Positions 35,955 to 45,649 are shown, counted from the stretch's first letter. The stretch is DNA of 64,000 bases from Pseudomonas fragi (GCF_025426255.1 NZ_CP104861.1:310001-374000), one strand, 5' to 3'. Translations and numbers: made by a program. Notes: generated by a model not told the origin, from the sequence alone.

Positions 35955-38129
35955 CTACGGCGTCTTGATCAAATGCGCGGCCAGGGTGCGCAGCGGTCCG
36001 AGCTGGCGGCAAATCAACGCCAGTTGGGTTTGCACCAGGCGCTGGTTTTCATCGAGCTCCTCGGGCATTTGTTCCAGCGCGTTGGCCAGCGTCTCTTCCT
36101 CGTCACTCTGCACCGCCACCGTTTGCTTGGTGGCCAGGCCTTGGGCGATCTGATCGATGCTGTCGGCAATCTTGCACCCGGCCTCTTCAATCAACTGCTC
36201 GCGAACTTCAGCGGGCAACTCGGTATCGCGGTGCGCGCCCAAGCCTGACAGATAGCTGAGCAAGGTGTGGGACATGACCAAAAAGCGGAAACCCATGTCG
36301 GCATCCTTACGGAAGTGCCCCGGTTCCATCAGCATATTGGCCAGCGTGGTCGACAGCGCTGCATCAGCGTTATGGGCGTTACGGCGCGCCAGTCGATACG
36401 CCAGGTTGTCGCTTTTGCCCTGAGCGTACTGCTGCATGATCTGGCGCAGATACTGACTGTTACAGCTCAAGGTATTGGCCAGCACCTGATTCAGTCGACG
36501 GCCCTGCCAGTCCGGCAGGAACAGGAACACTGCCGCCGCCGCAATCACGCTGCCCACCAGGGTATCGAACAGTCGCGGCAGGAACAGCCCGTAGCCGTCG
36601 CCCACCTGATTGAAGCAAAACAGGATCATCAGGGTGATGGCTGCAGTGCTCAAGGTGTAGCGGGTGGTGCGGTTGATAAAGAACACGACCCCGGCCACTA
36701 CGGCAAACATCGACTGCACCAGCGGATTGGGGAACAGATCAAACAGTGCCCAGCCCACGGCCAGGCCGATAGCGGTGCCGATGATGCGTTGGCTGAATTT
36801 GCGCCGCGTGGCGCCGTAGCTCGGCTGGCACACGAACAGCGTGGTAAGGATGATCCAGTAACCTTGGCTCGGGTGAATCCAGTGCACCATTGCAAAACCG
36901 ATGCTCAGGGCCAGCGGCAGGCGCAGGGCGTGGCGGAAGATCAGCGAGGTTGGCGTCAGGTGCTGGCGCAGGCGTGACCAGACATCCTTGAGGTTGCGCG
37001 GCGAACGGTCCAGCAGGCTGCTGTCGGTGGCATCGGCCAGGTTGTCGGGGTTGCTCGCGTCGCTCAGCAAACGATCAAGGGTGCCAAGGTTGGCGGCCAG
37101 CGCCCGCAGTGAACGCAAAAGGCCGCGCCAGGCCGGGTTGCTCTGGATACGCAAGTGTTCGAGGGAGGCGTGCAGATCGCTCAGGGCCTCGGCAAAGCTG
37201 TCATCGTAGACAAACGGCTGGCGCAGCTTGATCGACTCCGACAGACGCTGGCAGGCCACGCCTTGCTGGCGCAGCAGGCGCTGGCAGCGGAACATCACGT
37301 CACTGTGGAAGAAGGCATCTGCGAGGGCGTTGTACGGGTAGTGCGAAGAGCTGGCGCGCTCGTGGATGTCCTGCGCGAGGAAGTACAGCTTGAGGTAGCG
37401 GCTGAGCTTGGAGCCCGGCCGGGAGTTGCCGACCCGGTGCAGGATGATCTCTTTGGCACTGTTCAGCGCCGCTACCACTCGACCGTTTTGCCGGGCCAGT
37501 TCAAGTCGGCCCGCTTCGACATCCAGCTTGCGAATGGGCTCGAACAGCGACGATTTTATTTTCAGGTACAGGCCCAGTTCCCAAAACAACCGCGCCAAGC
37601 TTTGCTGCACCGGCTGGTTGGAAAACAGCGCCTGCCACAGCACCGACAACATCCCGTACCACGCCGCACCAGCAACCAGCAGCAAGGGCTCATGCCAAAA
37701 GTTGGTGACTTCGCCGCCGCGCTGATCGACGCCGATCATGGTGTACACGGCCAGAATCAGCGTGGCTGAGGCAATCGCCCCGTAGCGCTCGCCCAGCGCC
37801 CCGAGCATGGTCAGGCCGAAGCTGGCTAGCGCAAGCGCGCAGACCATTAACCAGGGGTAGGGGAAGAGCAGTTCGACACTGAATGCCGAGGCGGTGAAAC
37901 ACACTAGCGTTACCAGCAAGGCGTTCAGGCGGCCTTGCCAGCTGTCATCTGTCTCGGACAACGCACTGGCGATAATCCCCAGGAACAGCGGGATCAGCAG
38001 CGACATCTCATCCTGATACCAGCAAAAAGCCATGCTGCCGGTCAGGGCGACAAACACCCGGACGCTGTAACTGAACTTGTCCAGCGCCCACAAGCGGCGC
38101 AGGGAATGCTGAAAGCTTTTCGATGACAT
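35955..38129 (-). CDS. yccS: YccS-type FUSC family inner-membrane protein
   Basis: A 724-residue membrane protein with two blocks of about six helices each, one near the N-terminus (FSYSVRVFVALTGSMAFCWYQDEMSLLIPLFLG...) and one in the middle (HALRLPLALSIGFAMVHWIHPSQGYWIILTTLFVCQPSYGATRRKFSQRIIGTAIGLAVGW). They are separated by a long cytoplasmic region. The YATR-like GATRRKFSQRIIGT segment is typical of the aromatic-acid efflux/FUSC superfamily. The length and domain order match YccS. The transport substrate is unknown. No SD is visible at the ATG. Confidence 0.92.
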   Translation of the reverse strand: MSSKSFQHSLRRLWALDKFSYSVRVFVALTGSMAFCWYQDEMSLLIPLFLGIIASALSETDDSWQGRLNALLVTLVCFTASAFSVELLFPYPWLMVCALALASFGLTMLGALGERYGAIASATLILAVYTMIGVDQRGGEVTNFWHEPLLLVAGAAWYGMLSVLWQALFSNQPVQQSLARLFWELGLYLKIKSSLFEPIRKLDVEAGRLELARQNGRVVAALNSAKEIILHRVGNSRPGSKLSRYLKLYFLAQDIHERASSSHYPYNALADAFFHSDVMFRCQRLLRQQGVACQRLSESIKLRQPFVYDDSFAEALSDLHASLEHLRIQSNPAWRGLLRSLRALAANLGTLDRLLSDASNPDNLADATDSSLLDRSPRNLKDVWSRLRQHLTPTSLIFRHALRLPLALSIGFAMVHWIHPSQGYWIILTTLFVCQPSYGATRRKFSQRIIGTAIGLAVGWALFDLFPNPLVQSMFAVVAGVVFFINRTTRYTLSTAAITLMILFCFNQVGDGYGLFLPRLFDTLVGSVIAAAAVFLFLPDWQGRRLNQVLANTLSCNSQYLRQIMQQYAQGKSDNLAYRLARRNAHNADAALSTTLANMLMEPGHFRKDADMGFRFLVMSHTLLSYLSGLGAHRDTELPAEVREQLIEEAGCKIADSIDQIAQGLATKQTVAVQSDEEETLANALEQMPEELDENQRLVQTQLALICRQLGPLRTLAAHLIKTP

Positions 38130-38231
38130 GAAGTGGCGGTGCCTGGCTCGTGATTCGCTAACTTGAGCCAGTTAAGACGACAGCGCAATGGCACTGTCAC
38201 ATCGAACACAAAATATTTTTTGGGGTTGCCA

Positions 38232-38296
38232 TCGCGAGCAGGCTCGCTCCCACAAGAGCAGTGCAATTTACCTGTGGGAGCGAGCCTGCTCGCGAA
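38232..38296. repeat. Family C REP pair, outward orientation
   Basis: TCGCGAGCAGGCTCGCTCCCAC and GTGGGAGCGAGCCTGCTCGCGA are separated by about 21 bp. It lies upstream of yccS and downstream of the flavoprotein gene. Confidence 0.9.
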
Positions 38297-38316
38297 AGCC
38301 GCGATACGGTCTTGGA

Positions 38317-39495
38317 CTAGACGTACTGCGCCGCCGCATACCCCGAAGCCCACGCCCACTGGAAGTTGAAGCCGCCCAGATGGCCGCTCACATCCAGTAC
38401 CTCGCCGACAAAATACAAACCCGGGCTTTTCAGCGATTCCATGGTCTTGGACGACACCTCGCGGGTATCGACCCCGCCCAGGGTCACTTCGGCCGTGCGA
38501 TAGCCTTCGGTGCCGGCCGGTACTACTTTCCAGCTCGCCAGTTTGTCCGCTACCTGCGCGAGTTCAGCCGGGGTGTACTGCTTCATCGGCTTGGACTCGA
38601 ACCAGTGCTCGGCGAGCAGATTGGCCATCTTCTTGGTGAAAATTTCACCGAGCAGAGTTTTCAGCTCGCTGTTGGGGCGTTCGGCCTGTTGGGTGTGCAG
38701 CCACTGCAGTGCATCGAGGTCGGGTAGCAGGTTGATTTCAACCGTGTCACCGGTATTCCAGAACGACGAAATCTGCAAGATCGCCGGTCCGCTCAAGCCA
38801 CGATGGGTGAACAGGATATTTTCCCGAAAGCTCTGATCGTTGCAGCTCACCAGGCAATCCACCGACGTGCCGGAGAGTTCGGTGCAGATCTCTTTAAGCT
38901 GATCGGTGATGGTGAACGGCACCAGCCCTGCGCGGGTGGGCAGTAGGGTGTGGCCGAATTGTTTGGCTATTTGATAACCAAAACCTGTGGCGCCCAAGGT
39001 CGGGATCGACAGCCCGCCGGTGGCGACCACCAGTGACTGGCAATCAATCGGCCCCAGCGTGGTATTGAGGCTGTAACCGTTGTCGGTTTTTTCGATCTGC
39101 TCGACCGAGGTGTCCAGGTGCAGGCTGACGCCCGCTTTTTGGCACTCATCGAGGAGCATTTCGAGGATGTCGCTGGATTTGTTATCGCAGAACAGTTGGC
39201 CGAGTTTTTTCTCGTGATACGGCACGCCGTGCTTGCACACCAGTTCGATGAAATCCCACTGGGTGTAGCGCGCCAGGGCCGACTTGCAGAAGTGCGGGTT
39301 CTGCGACAGGAAATTGTTGGGCTCGGTGTACATGTTGGTGAAGTTGCAGCGGCCACCGCCCGACATCAGGATCTTCTTTCCTGCCTTGTTGGCGTGGTCG
39401 ACCAACATGACCTTGCGCCCACGCCCGGCAGCGGTCAGCGCGCACATCAAACCTGCGGCGCCAGCGCCAATAATCACAACGTCGGTAGAGCGCAA
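38317..39495 (-). CDS. HI0933/YhiN-family FAD-dependent oxidoreductase
   Basis: A 392-residue flavoprotein of the HI0933 (YhiN, BaiN-like) family. It has the FAD motif VVIIGAGAAGLMCALTAAGRGRKVMLVDHANKAGKKILMSGGGRCNFTNMY, the family-specific ATGGLSIPTLGATGFGYQIAKQFGH, and C-terminal PGLYFVGEVLDVSGHLGGFNFQWAWASGY. The reaction is not established for most members. It begins with TTG at 39495, with GAGGA 7 bp upstream; the first ATG in frame is too far inside to keep the FAD site. Confidence 0.92.
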   Translation of the reverse strand: MRSTDVVIIGAGAAGLMCALTAAGRGRKVMLVDHANKAGKKILMSGGGRCNFTNMYTEPNNFLSQNPHFCKSALARYTQWDFIELVCKHGVPYHEKKLGQLFCDNKSSDILEMLLDECQKAGVSLHLDTSVEQIEKTDNGYSLNTTLGPIDCQSLVVATGGLSIPTLGATGFGYQIAKQFGHTLLPTRAGLVPFTITDQLKEICTELSGTSVDCLVSCNDQSFRENILFTHRGLSGPAILQISSFWNTGDTVEINLLPDLDALQWLHTQQAERPNSELKTLLGEIFTKKMANLLAEHWFESKPMKQYTPAELAQVADKLASWKVVPAGTEGYRTAEVTLGGVDTREVSSKTMESLKSPGLYFVGEVLDVSGHLGGFNFQWAWASGYAAAQYV

Positions 39496-39536
39496 AGCGG
39501 TGTCCTCACAAAATTTATATTCAAGCCAAACCTAAT

Positions 39537-39621
39537 GTGGGAGCGGGCTTGCTCGCGATTGCAGCACCTCGGTCATTCAGCTGAACCGAGTTGTTTGCAT
39601 CGCGAGCAAACCCGCTCCCAC
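39537..39621. repeat. Family C REPIN
   Basis: GTGGGAGCGGGCTTGCTCGCGA left arm and TCGCGAGCAAACCCGCTCCCAC right arm, with an internal dyad CTCGGT...ACCGAG. Confidence 0.9.
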
Positions 39622-39649
39622 ATTTGATCGCCAGTGTTCAGGCGATCTC

Positions 39650-41035
39650 TTACAAAACCCGAACGCGCAATACGCGGCCTTTGATTTTGCCTTCGCTCAA
39701 GCGCTGGGCAGCCTGTTTGGCCACGGTGCGGTCAACAGCCACGTAGGCCTGGAAGTCAAAGATCGCGATCTTGCCAACCTGGGCACCTGGAATGCCTGCG
39801 TCGCCAGTCAAGGCACCGAGGATATCGCCAGGGCGAACCTTGTCTTTACGACCAGCACCGATCACCAGCGTGCTCATGGCCGGCAGCAACGGTGCGCCGC
39901 CTTGCGAGGTGAGGGTGTCCAGGGTTTCCCAGTTCAGCGGGGCCTTTTGCAGCTGCTCGATGGCCTGGGCGCGGTGCGCTTCGGACGGCGCAACCAGGCT
40001 GATCGCAACGCCTTTTTCGCCAGCGCGACCGGTACGGCCAACGCGGTGAATGTGAATTTCCGAATCACGGGCCAGCTCAACGTTGAGCACCATGTCCAGC
40101 GCGTCGATGTCCAGACCACGGGCCGCAACGTCGGTGGCAACCAGAACCGAAGTCGAGCGGTTGGCAAACATCGCCAGTACCTGGTCGCGGTCGCGCTGTT
40201 CCAGATCGCCATGCAGGCCGACAGCCGAAATACCTTTGGAGGTCAGGTGATCAACGGTTTCCTGAACCTGCTGCTTGGTGAAGCAGAACGCTACACAAGA
40301 TTGCGGGCGGAAGTGGCCCAGCACCTTGGTCACAGCACTCATGCGCTCTTCAGGCGAGATTTCGTAGAAGCGCTGCTCGATCTGGCTGTCAGTGTGCAGT
40401 GCCTCGGCTTTTACTTGCTGAGGGTTGCGCATGAACTTGGACGACAGCTGCTTGATGCCCACCGGGTAGGTGGCCGAGAACAGCAGGGTCTGGCGACGCT
40501 CCGGGGTTTTGACAATGATGTCTTCGATAGCGTCGTAGAAGCCCATGTCCAGCATGCGGTCAGCTTCGTCGAGTACCAGGGTGTTCAGACCGTCCAGTAC
40601 CAGCGAGCCTTTGCGCAAGTGCTGCTGAATACGGCCCGGGGTGCCGACGATGATATGCGCGCCGTGCTCCAGCGAACCGATTTGCGGGCCGAACGACACA
40701 CCGCCACACAGGGTCAGCACTTTGATGTTGTCTTCAGCGCGGGCCAGACGGCGGATTTCTTTGGCGACCTGGTCAGCCAGTTCGCGGGTAGGGCAGATCA
40801 CGAGGGCCTGGCAGCCGAAGAAGCGCGGGTTGATCGGGTTCAGCAGGCCGATGCCGAAGGCGGCAGTTTTGCCACTACCGGTCTTGGCCTGAGCGATCAG
40901 GTCCATGCCTTTGAGGATCACCGGCAAGCTCTGCGCCTGAATCGGCGTCATCTGGGCATAACCGAGGGAGTCGAGGTTAGCCAGCATGGCGGCGGACAGA
41001 GGCAGAGTGTTAAAAGCGGTGGCAATGGTGGTCAC
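39650..41035 (-). CDS. dbpA: ATP-dependent RNA helicase DbpA
   Basis: A 461-residue DEAD-box helicase that remodels 23S rRNA during 50S assembly. Motif I AKTGSGKT is at 50-57, followed by [22 protein letters not shown] and HRVGRTGRAGEKG. The C-terminal DbpA RNA-binding domain (VGKIAIFDFQAYVAVDRTVAKQAAQRLSEGKIKGRVLRVRVL) targets hairpin 92. The start is GTG at 41035 (VTTIATAFNTLPLS), with AGG 9 bp upstream and the expected family length; the frame open upstream is not coding. Second DEAD-box helicase in the window beside rhlE. Confidence 0.96.
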   Translation of the reverse strand: MTTIATAFNTLPLSAAMLANLDSLGYAQMTPIQAQSLPVILKGMDLIAQAKTGSGKTAAFGIGLLNPINPRFFGCQALVICPTRELADQVAKEIRRLARAEDNIKVLTLCGGVSFGPQIGSLEHGAHIIVGTPGRIQQHLRKGSLVLDGLNTLVLDEADRMLDMGFYDAIEDIIVKTPERRQTLLFSATYPVGIKQLSSKFMRNPQQVKAEALHTDSQIEQRFYEISPEERMSAVTKVLGHFRPQSCVAFCFTKQQVQETVDHLTSKGISAVGLHGDLEQRDRDQVLAMFANRSTSVLVATDVAARGLDIDALDMVLNVELARDSEIHIHRVGRTGRAGEKGVAISLVAPSEAHRAQAIEQLQKAPLNWETLDTLTSQGGAPLLPAMSTLVIGAGRKDKVRPGDILGALTGDAGIPGAQVGKIAIFDFQAYVAVDRTVAKQAAQRLSEGKIKGRVLRVRVL

Positions 41036-41137
41036 GGGACTGGCCTGCAAAACAAAATGTCGCGTAGTGTACCAGTCCCATGCCCTTTGCCTGAACATTC
41101 TGGACGAGATGTCATCCAGTTCTGCTTATAAAGCCGC

Positions 41138-42568
41138 TTAATGTTCCAGCTCGTGCTCCGAGTTGGCCTTGGGTTTACGCCCGTCCTGCGGTGACAGTTG
41201 CAGGAAAATTGCCGCTGCCAGCATTGCCATGATCCCGACCGACAGAAAGGTCAGCTGGAACGCTCCGAGCACCGTGTCTACCCCCTCGCTGCCGCCATCT
41301 CCGGTGAAACCGCCGAGCAAGGCCCCGGCGCAAGCCACGCCCAGGCTCAAGGACAATTGTGCAACTACCGACAGCAAACTGTTGCCGCTGCTGGCGCTGG
41401 CATCATCGAGGTCGATCAGGGTCACGGTATTCATCGCGGTGAACTGCAATGAGTTGATCGCGCCTAAAACTGCCAGCATTGACAGTAACAGCGGGTAAGG
41501 CGTGTGTTCGGTGACCAGCCCCATGCTGGCCAGCATCAGACCCAGGGCAAAGGTGTTGGCGGTGAGCACGGTGCGATAACCTGCACGCTCGATCAGCGGT
41601 CGCGCAATCCACTTGGCCAGCATGGCGGCTGCGGCCAGCGGCAGCATGCTCATCCCGGCTTGCGATGGGGAATAGCCCAGCGCGACCTGGAGCAGCAAAG
41701 GCACCAGGAACGGCAGGGCGCCGCTGCCCAGACGAGCAAATAAATTGCCCAGGATGCCCACTGCAAACGTCTTGGTCTTGAACAACACCGGTGAGAACAG
41801 CGGGTTGCTGATATTGCCGGCCCGCAGCCAGTACGCCGCCAGGCACGCCATCCCGGCGAACAGCAGCAACATCACGCGCAGGTGCGGCATGTGCAATTCG
41901 CCCAAGCCTTCCATCGCAATGGTGATAAACACCATCGCCGCGCCAAACAGTACAAAGCCCACGCCGTCGAAACGGGTGCGCTCGCTGCCGCGCAAGTCCG
42001 GAATGAAGTGCCACACCGCCCAGCAACCGAGGACGCCTACGGGCAGGTTGATCAGGAAGATCCAGTGCCAGCTCAGGTATTGCACCATCCAGCCGCCCAT
42101 GGTCGGGCCGATCAGTGGGCCGAGCAGGCCGGGGATAGTGATAAAGCCCATGATCCGCACCAGTTCCGAGCGCGGGTAAGCCTTGAGCACCACCAGTCGC
42201 CCGATGGGCAGCATCAAGGCACCGCCCAGGCCCTGGACGATACGTGCGCCAATCAGCTCGTTGAGGGTGCTGGACAAGGCGCAAAGCAATGAGCCAAAAC
42301 TGAACAGCAGGATGGCGCCGAAGAAGATTTTTTTGGTCCCGAAACGGTCGGCGATCCAGCCTGAAGCGGGAATCAGCAGGGCCACGGTGAGCATGTAGGC
42401 AACGATTACGCCTTGCATGCGCAGCGGGTTCTCTTTCAGGTCGCTGGCCATGTCGGGCAGGGCGGTGTTGAGGATGGTGCCGTCGAGTGACTGCATGAAA
42501 AACGCGATGGCCACCACCCACGGCAACCAGCGCAGGGTTTCAGGGCTCAGAACCGGGCGTGCGGGCAT
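41138..42568 (-). CDS. DHA2-family MFS multidrug exporter (MdtD-like)
   Basis: A 476-residue major facilitator with about 14 hydrophobic helices, the number typical of the DHA2 drug:H+ antiporters. Family motifs are FMQSLDGTILNTALPDMASDL in helix 1, GWIADRFGTKKIFFGAILLFSFGSLLCA, and the antiporter motif C-like GPLIGPTMGGWMVQYLSWHWIFLINLPVG. It most resembles MdtD. No periplasmic adaptor gene is adjacent. The ATG at 42568 is preferred over one at 42583, since AAAAGAGG lies between them. Confidence 0.9.
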   Translation of the reverse strand: MPARPVLSPETLRWLPWVVAIAFFMQSLDGTILNTALPDMASDLKENPLRMQGVIVAYMLTVALLIPASGWIADRFGTKKIFFGAILLFSFGSLLCALSSTLNELIGARIVQGLGGALMLPIGRLVVLKAYPRSELVRIMGFITIPGLLGPLIGPTMGGWMVQYLSWHWIFLINLPVGVLGCWAVWHFIPDLRGSERTRFDGVGFVLFGAAMVFITIAMEGLGELHMPHLRVMLLLFAGMACLAAYWLRAGNISNPLFSPVLFKTKTFAVGILGNLFARLGSGALPFLVPLLLQVALGYSPSQAGMSMLPLAAAAMLAKWIARPLIERAGYRTVLTANTFALGLMLASMGLVTEHTPYPLLLSMLAVLGAINSLQFTAMNTVTLIDLDDASASSGNSLLSVVAQLSLSLGVACAGALLGGFTGDGGSEGVDTVLGAFQLTFLSVGIMAMLAAAIFLQLSPQDGRKPKANSEHELEH

Positions 42569-42602
42569 AGGACCTCTTTTCATGAACTGTCAAAAATCCA
42601 AT

Positions 42603-42685
42603 GTGGGAGCGGGCTTGCTCGCGATTGAATCGCTGCGGTTTACCTGAAAAATCCGGGCGCCGCATCGCGAGCAAGCCCGCTCCCA
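42603..42685. repeat. Family C REPIN
   Basis: GTGGGAGCGGGCTTGCTCGCGA and TCGCGAGCAAGCCCGCTCCCAC are exact reverse complements, about 40 bp apart, between the exporter gene and the PmbA-like gene. Confidence 0.92.
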
Positions 42686-42705
42686 CTATTGATCGGTGGC
42701 GATGC

Positions 42706-44043
42706 TTACAGGGTTAATGTGAGCTTTTTAACCAACGCCCCCGGCAGCAGGTTCGATGCGGTCTGGCGCTGGTCGTAAGTGCTGGCCGACAGCAACAACT
42801 CACGGTCAACCGTCAGCGCTTCCAGTTGCGATCCCAGCAGACTATAGACGCTGTCATCGAAGCGCATCGTGTTGACCGGGGCCTTTATCTCGCCGTTCTC
42901 GACCCAGAAGGTGGCAAAGCGGGTCATGCCGGTCAGACGTGCCGCCGGTTGGTCCGAGTAGTTCAAGTACCACAGGTTGCTGATATACAGCCCGGTGCCC
43001 AATTGCTTGAGGATATCGGCCTGTTCCAGCGTGCCCGCAGCCATCGCCAGTGCGCTAGGGGCTTCACCCCATGGCGCGCCGTTGACCTCAAGTCCATATT
43101 CGGCAGCGCTGCGCGAGCCCACCAGTTGCTGGTTGGACTGGCCGTGCTTGACCAGCGACAAGTCCTGACGCGGATACCCTTCGCCGGAAAACGCCGGGCT
43201 CAGGGACTGGCTGACCTGCTCGTCAAAAGACACCAACGGGCTCAGTTGTGCGTCACCCGCATAGAGCTTTTGCAGCGGGCTGGCTTTACTGGCCAGCGCC
43301 TGTGCCGAGAAACCGCCCCAGCACAGCATGCTCATCACTTCTTCCAGTGCCGCCGGGGCCAGGTAGGCACGGTATTCACCGGGTGCCAAGGCATGCAGCG
43401 GGCGATCGAGAAAACTCAGTTGCTCACGGGCCAGCTGCATGCGCTGGGCGAAGCGCTCGCTGTCCCAGTCGGCTCCGGCGTAGCTGGCTTTGACCGCTTG
43501 GCCATTGCTGTGAAACAGGCTCCAGTCGAAGTTGAAACTGTTGGCCTGATGCCAGCCAAACGCACCTTCGGAGCTGGCATAGCCGTAGCTGATGGGGCCG
43601 CTGGCATAAAAGCCGACCAGATCGACGCCCTTGGCTGCGCGGTGGATTTCCTCCAGTACCCGGGCGGTGTCCGGCAGAGGCTGGCCCTGTACGTTATGGC
43701 TGTTCCACGGCTGCGGGTTAAGCAGTAAATACGGGTCGGCGGGCAACAGCGGCAGTGTTTCGCGCAGTTGCTGCAAGGCCTCGGCCAAGCGCTGTTTGTC
43801 GACGTCCGACTCGCCCGCCAAGGTGAGGCTCACATCGGCGTGGCGACCGTCGTTGATCAATTTCAGGCTCAGGCTGGCCTGCTGCACAAGCCCGGCCTGG
43901 CGCACTTTACCCTTGTTGAAACGGATAAATTCCGAGGCTTCGGCGTTGTAGCCCAGGGTGAATTGCTCAGGCGAACGGATCGCTTTGCCCAGCCACTCCA
44001 CCAACGCTTTGAACTGCTCGGCCTGACTCAATGGGGTACTCAT
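42706..44043 (-). CDS. TldD/PmbA family protein, non-catalytic-type subunit (PmbA/TldE-like)
   Basis: A 445-residue member of the TldD/PmbA metallopeptidase family without an HExxxH motif, which makes it the PmbA/TldE-like partner. Family-type segments are SEFIRFNKGKVRQAGLVQQASLSLKLI near the start and GTLEQADILKQLGTGLYISNLWYLNYSD in the C-terminal half. TldD and TldE form heterodimeric proteases that degrade unfolded or modified peptides. Its ATG shares one base with the upstream tldD-like stop (TGATG), which implies tight coupling and a complex. This appears to be a second, non-canonical pair rather than the housekeeping tldD and pmbA. Confidence 0.87.
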   Translation of the reverse strand: MSTPLSQAEQFKALVEWLGKAIRSPEQFTLGYNAEASEFIRFNKGKVRQAGLVQQASLSLKLINDGRHADVSLTLAGESDVDKQRLAEALQQLRETLPLLPADPYLLLNPQPWNSHNVQGQPLPDTARVLEEIHRAAKGVDLVGFYASGPISYGYASSEGAFGWHQANSFNFDWSLFHSNGQAVKASYAGADWDSERFAQRMQLAREQLSFLDRPLHALAPGEYRAYLAPAALEEVMSMLCWGGFSAQALASKASPLQKLYAGDAQLSPLVSFDEQVSQSLSPAFSGEGYPRQDLSLVKHGQSNQQLVGSRSAAEYGLEVNGAPWGEAPSALAMAAGTLEQADILKQLGTGLYISNLWYLNYSDQPAARLTGMTRFATFWVENGEIKAPVNTMRFDDSVYSLLGSQLEALTVDRELLLSASTYDQRQTASNLLPGALVKKLTLTL

Positions 44044-45485
44044 CAGGCATCGCCTCCAAACACATCAATTTGACTGAATACACACGCAGGCGATGCATGG
44101 CCCACGCGGATCACCTGATTGGGCTCGCCCTTGCCGCAGTTCGGCGTGCCCAGCACCTTTAAGGTACTGGCGTCGCCCACGGCGCTGAGGTTGCGCCAGA
44201 ACTGATCGGAAATACCCCGGTAGTTGGGGTTTTTGACCACACCCTTGAGTTCGCCGTTCTCGATCAACTGGCCCCATTCACAACCGAACTGGAACTTGTT
44301 GCGCGCATCGTCAATCGACCAGGAGCGGTTGGTGGCCATCAGGATGCCGTGCTCGATACCGCCAATCAGCTGGGCCATTGACTGGTCGCCGGGTTCGATA
44401 TTGAGGTTGGCCATGCGATCAATCGGTGGCCGGTTCCAGCTGCAGGCGCGGCTGTTGGCTACGCCGTCCAGGCCCGAACGGAACTGCGACAGGGCACCGC
44501 CCAATGGCCGCAACAGCAGGCCTTCGCGGATCAGAAATTCCTTGTGGGCCGGGGTACCGTCGTCGTCGAAGCTGTAGCTGGCCAGTTGCTCAGGGATGTC
44601 CGGGTCAAAGGTTACGTTGAGCAATTGGGAGCCATATTGCAGGCTGCCGAAGTCACTGGCCTTGACGAAGCTGGTGCCCGCGTAATTGCGCTCGTCACCG
44701 AGAATGCGGTCCAGCTCCAGCGGGTGGCCGATGGATTCGTGGATTTGCAAAATCATCTGGTCGGGCATCAGCAGCAGGTCGCGTTTACCCGCCGGGGCAT
44801 TAGGCGCCAGCAGCAATTGCAGGGCCTGATCAGCGACCTTGGGCGCGGCACCGATCAGCCCGCAGCGGCTGATCACATCGGCGCCGCCCTGCTGGCCAAA
44901 GTTCTCACGGCCCAGGCTGCGGCTCTGGCTGTCGTTGCCGTCATAGGCGGTGACGCTCATGCCTGGGTAAACAAAGCGCTGGGCGCGCCGCAACTCGGCG
45001 CCTGCGCTGTTGAGATAGATTTGCTCGACGTGGTTGAGGCCCAGCGAAACGTCCCAGCTCACCAGTCGCTCGTCTTTGGGCACGGCCGCCGATTCGGCGC
45101 CAAGCAGCTCAAAGCAGTCGCTGAGTGACGGGAAAGCCTGATCGAGATTGGGCGAGTAATAGTCGGCGCGCTCGTGAGACACCGGCTCCTGGCTCAGATC
45201 GAGCAGGGCGTGGGCGGCGATCAGTTGCGCCTGGGCTTCGGCACGTTCGAGGGCGGCCTGCAGACCGGCTTGCGACAGGTCATTGGTGGCGGCGTAGGCT
45301 TCGACACCCTTGAGCCGCACCGTGAGCATGGCGCCCTGGTCGTGACTGAATGAAGGAGGTTCTGCGACGTTCTTGCGTACCGACAGGTATTGCCCGGACT
45401 CGCGTACGTAACGCAGCGAAAAGAACTCGGCCCGGGTGCGCAGCGCGCCAAAGCGCTGCTTGAGCTGAGGGTAAAAATCGAACAT
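44043..45485 (-). CDS. TldD-like metalloprotease subunit
   Basis: A 480-residue TldD-family protein carrying the zinc motif HESIGH at residues 249-254 (HExxxH), with HPLELDRILGDERNYAGTSFVKASDFG after it. It also has late cysteines in RACSWNRPPIDRM and GTPNCGKG, the latter in the conserved C-terminal segment. It would be the catalytic half of a heterodimer with the downstream PmbA-like protein. AAGGAGG lies 7 bp before the ATG at 45485. Substrate unknown; relatives process microcin B17 and CcdA or peptide natural products, but no such precursor gene was seen nearby. Confidence 0.9.
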   Translation of the reverse strand: MFDFYPQLKQRFGALRTRAEFFSLRYVRESGQYLSVRKNVAEPPSFSHDQGAMLTVRLKGVEAYAATNDLSQAGLQAALERAEAQAQLIAAHALLDLSQEPVSHERADYYSPNLDQAFPSLSDCFELLGAESAAVPKDERLVSWDVSLGLNHVEQIYLNSAGAELRRAQRFVYPGMSVTAYDGNDSQSRSLGRENFGQQGGADVISRCGLIGAAPKVADQALQLLLAPNAPAGKRDLLLMPDQMILQIHESIGHPLELDRILGDERNYAGTSFVKASDFGSLQYGSQLLNVTFDPDIPEQLASYSFDDDGTPAHKEFLIREGLLLRPLGGALSQFRSGLDGVANSRACSWNRPPIDRMANLNIEPGDQSMAQLIGGIEHGILMATNRSWSIDDARNKFQFGCEWGQLIENGELKGVVKNPNYRGISDQFWRNLSAVGDASTLKVLGTPNCGKGEPNQVIRVGHASPACVFSQIDVFGGDA

Positions 45486-45510
45486 GCACAGACCTCCTTG
45501 TTAGAGCCAA

Positions 45511-45643
45511 CAGCCCCCGCCCTAATCCTCTCCCGGAGAGAGAGGGGACCGATTGGGGGAGTGATCTCAAAGAACAGCGTTGAATCCAGCATCAACTCGG
45601 TCAGCTCCCTCTCCCTCTGGGAGAGGGTTGAGCTGAGGGGCTT
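45511..45643. repeat. Family D repeat pair
   Basis: Two stems in one gap: CCTCTCCCGGAGAGAGAGG near 45527 and CTCCCTCTCCCTCTGGGAGAGG near 45606, with looser outer CCCGCCCTAA / TTGAGCTGAGGGG partners. It occupies the gap upstream of the tldD-like gene and downstream of the RraA-like gene. Confidence 0.6.
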
Positions 45644-45649
45644 TTAGCT

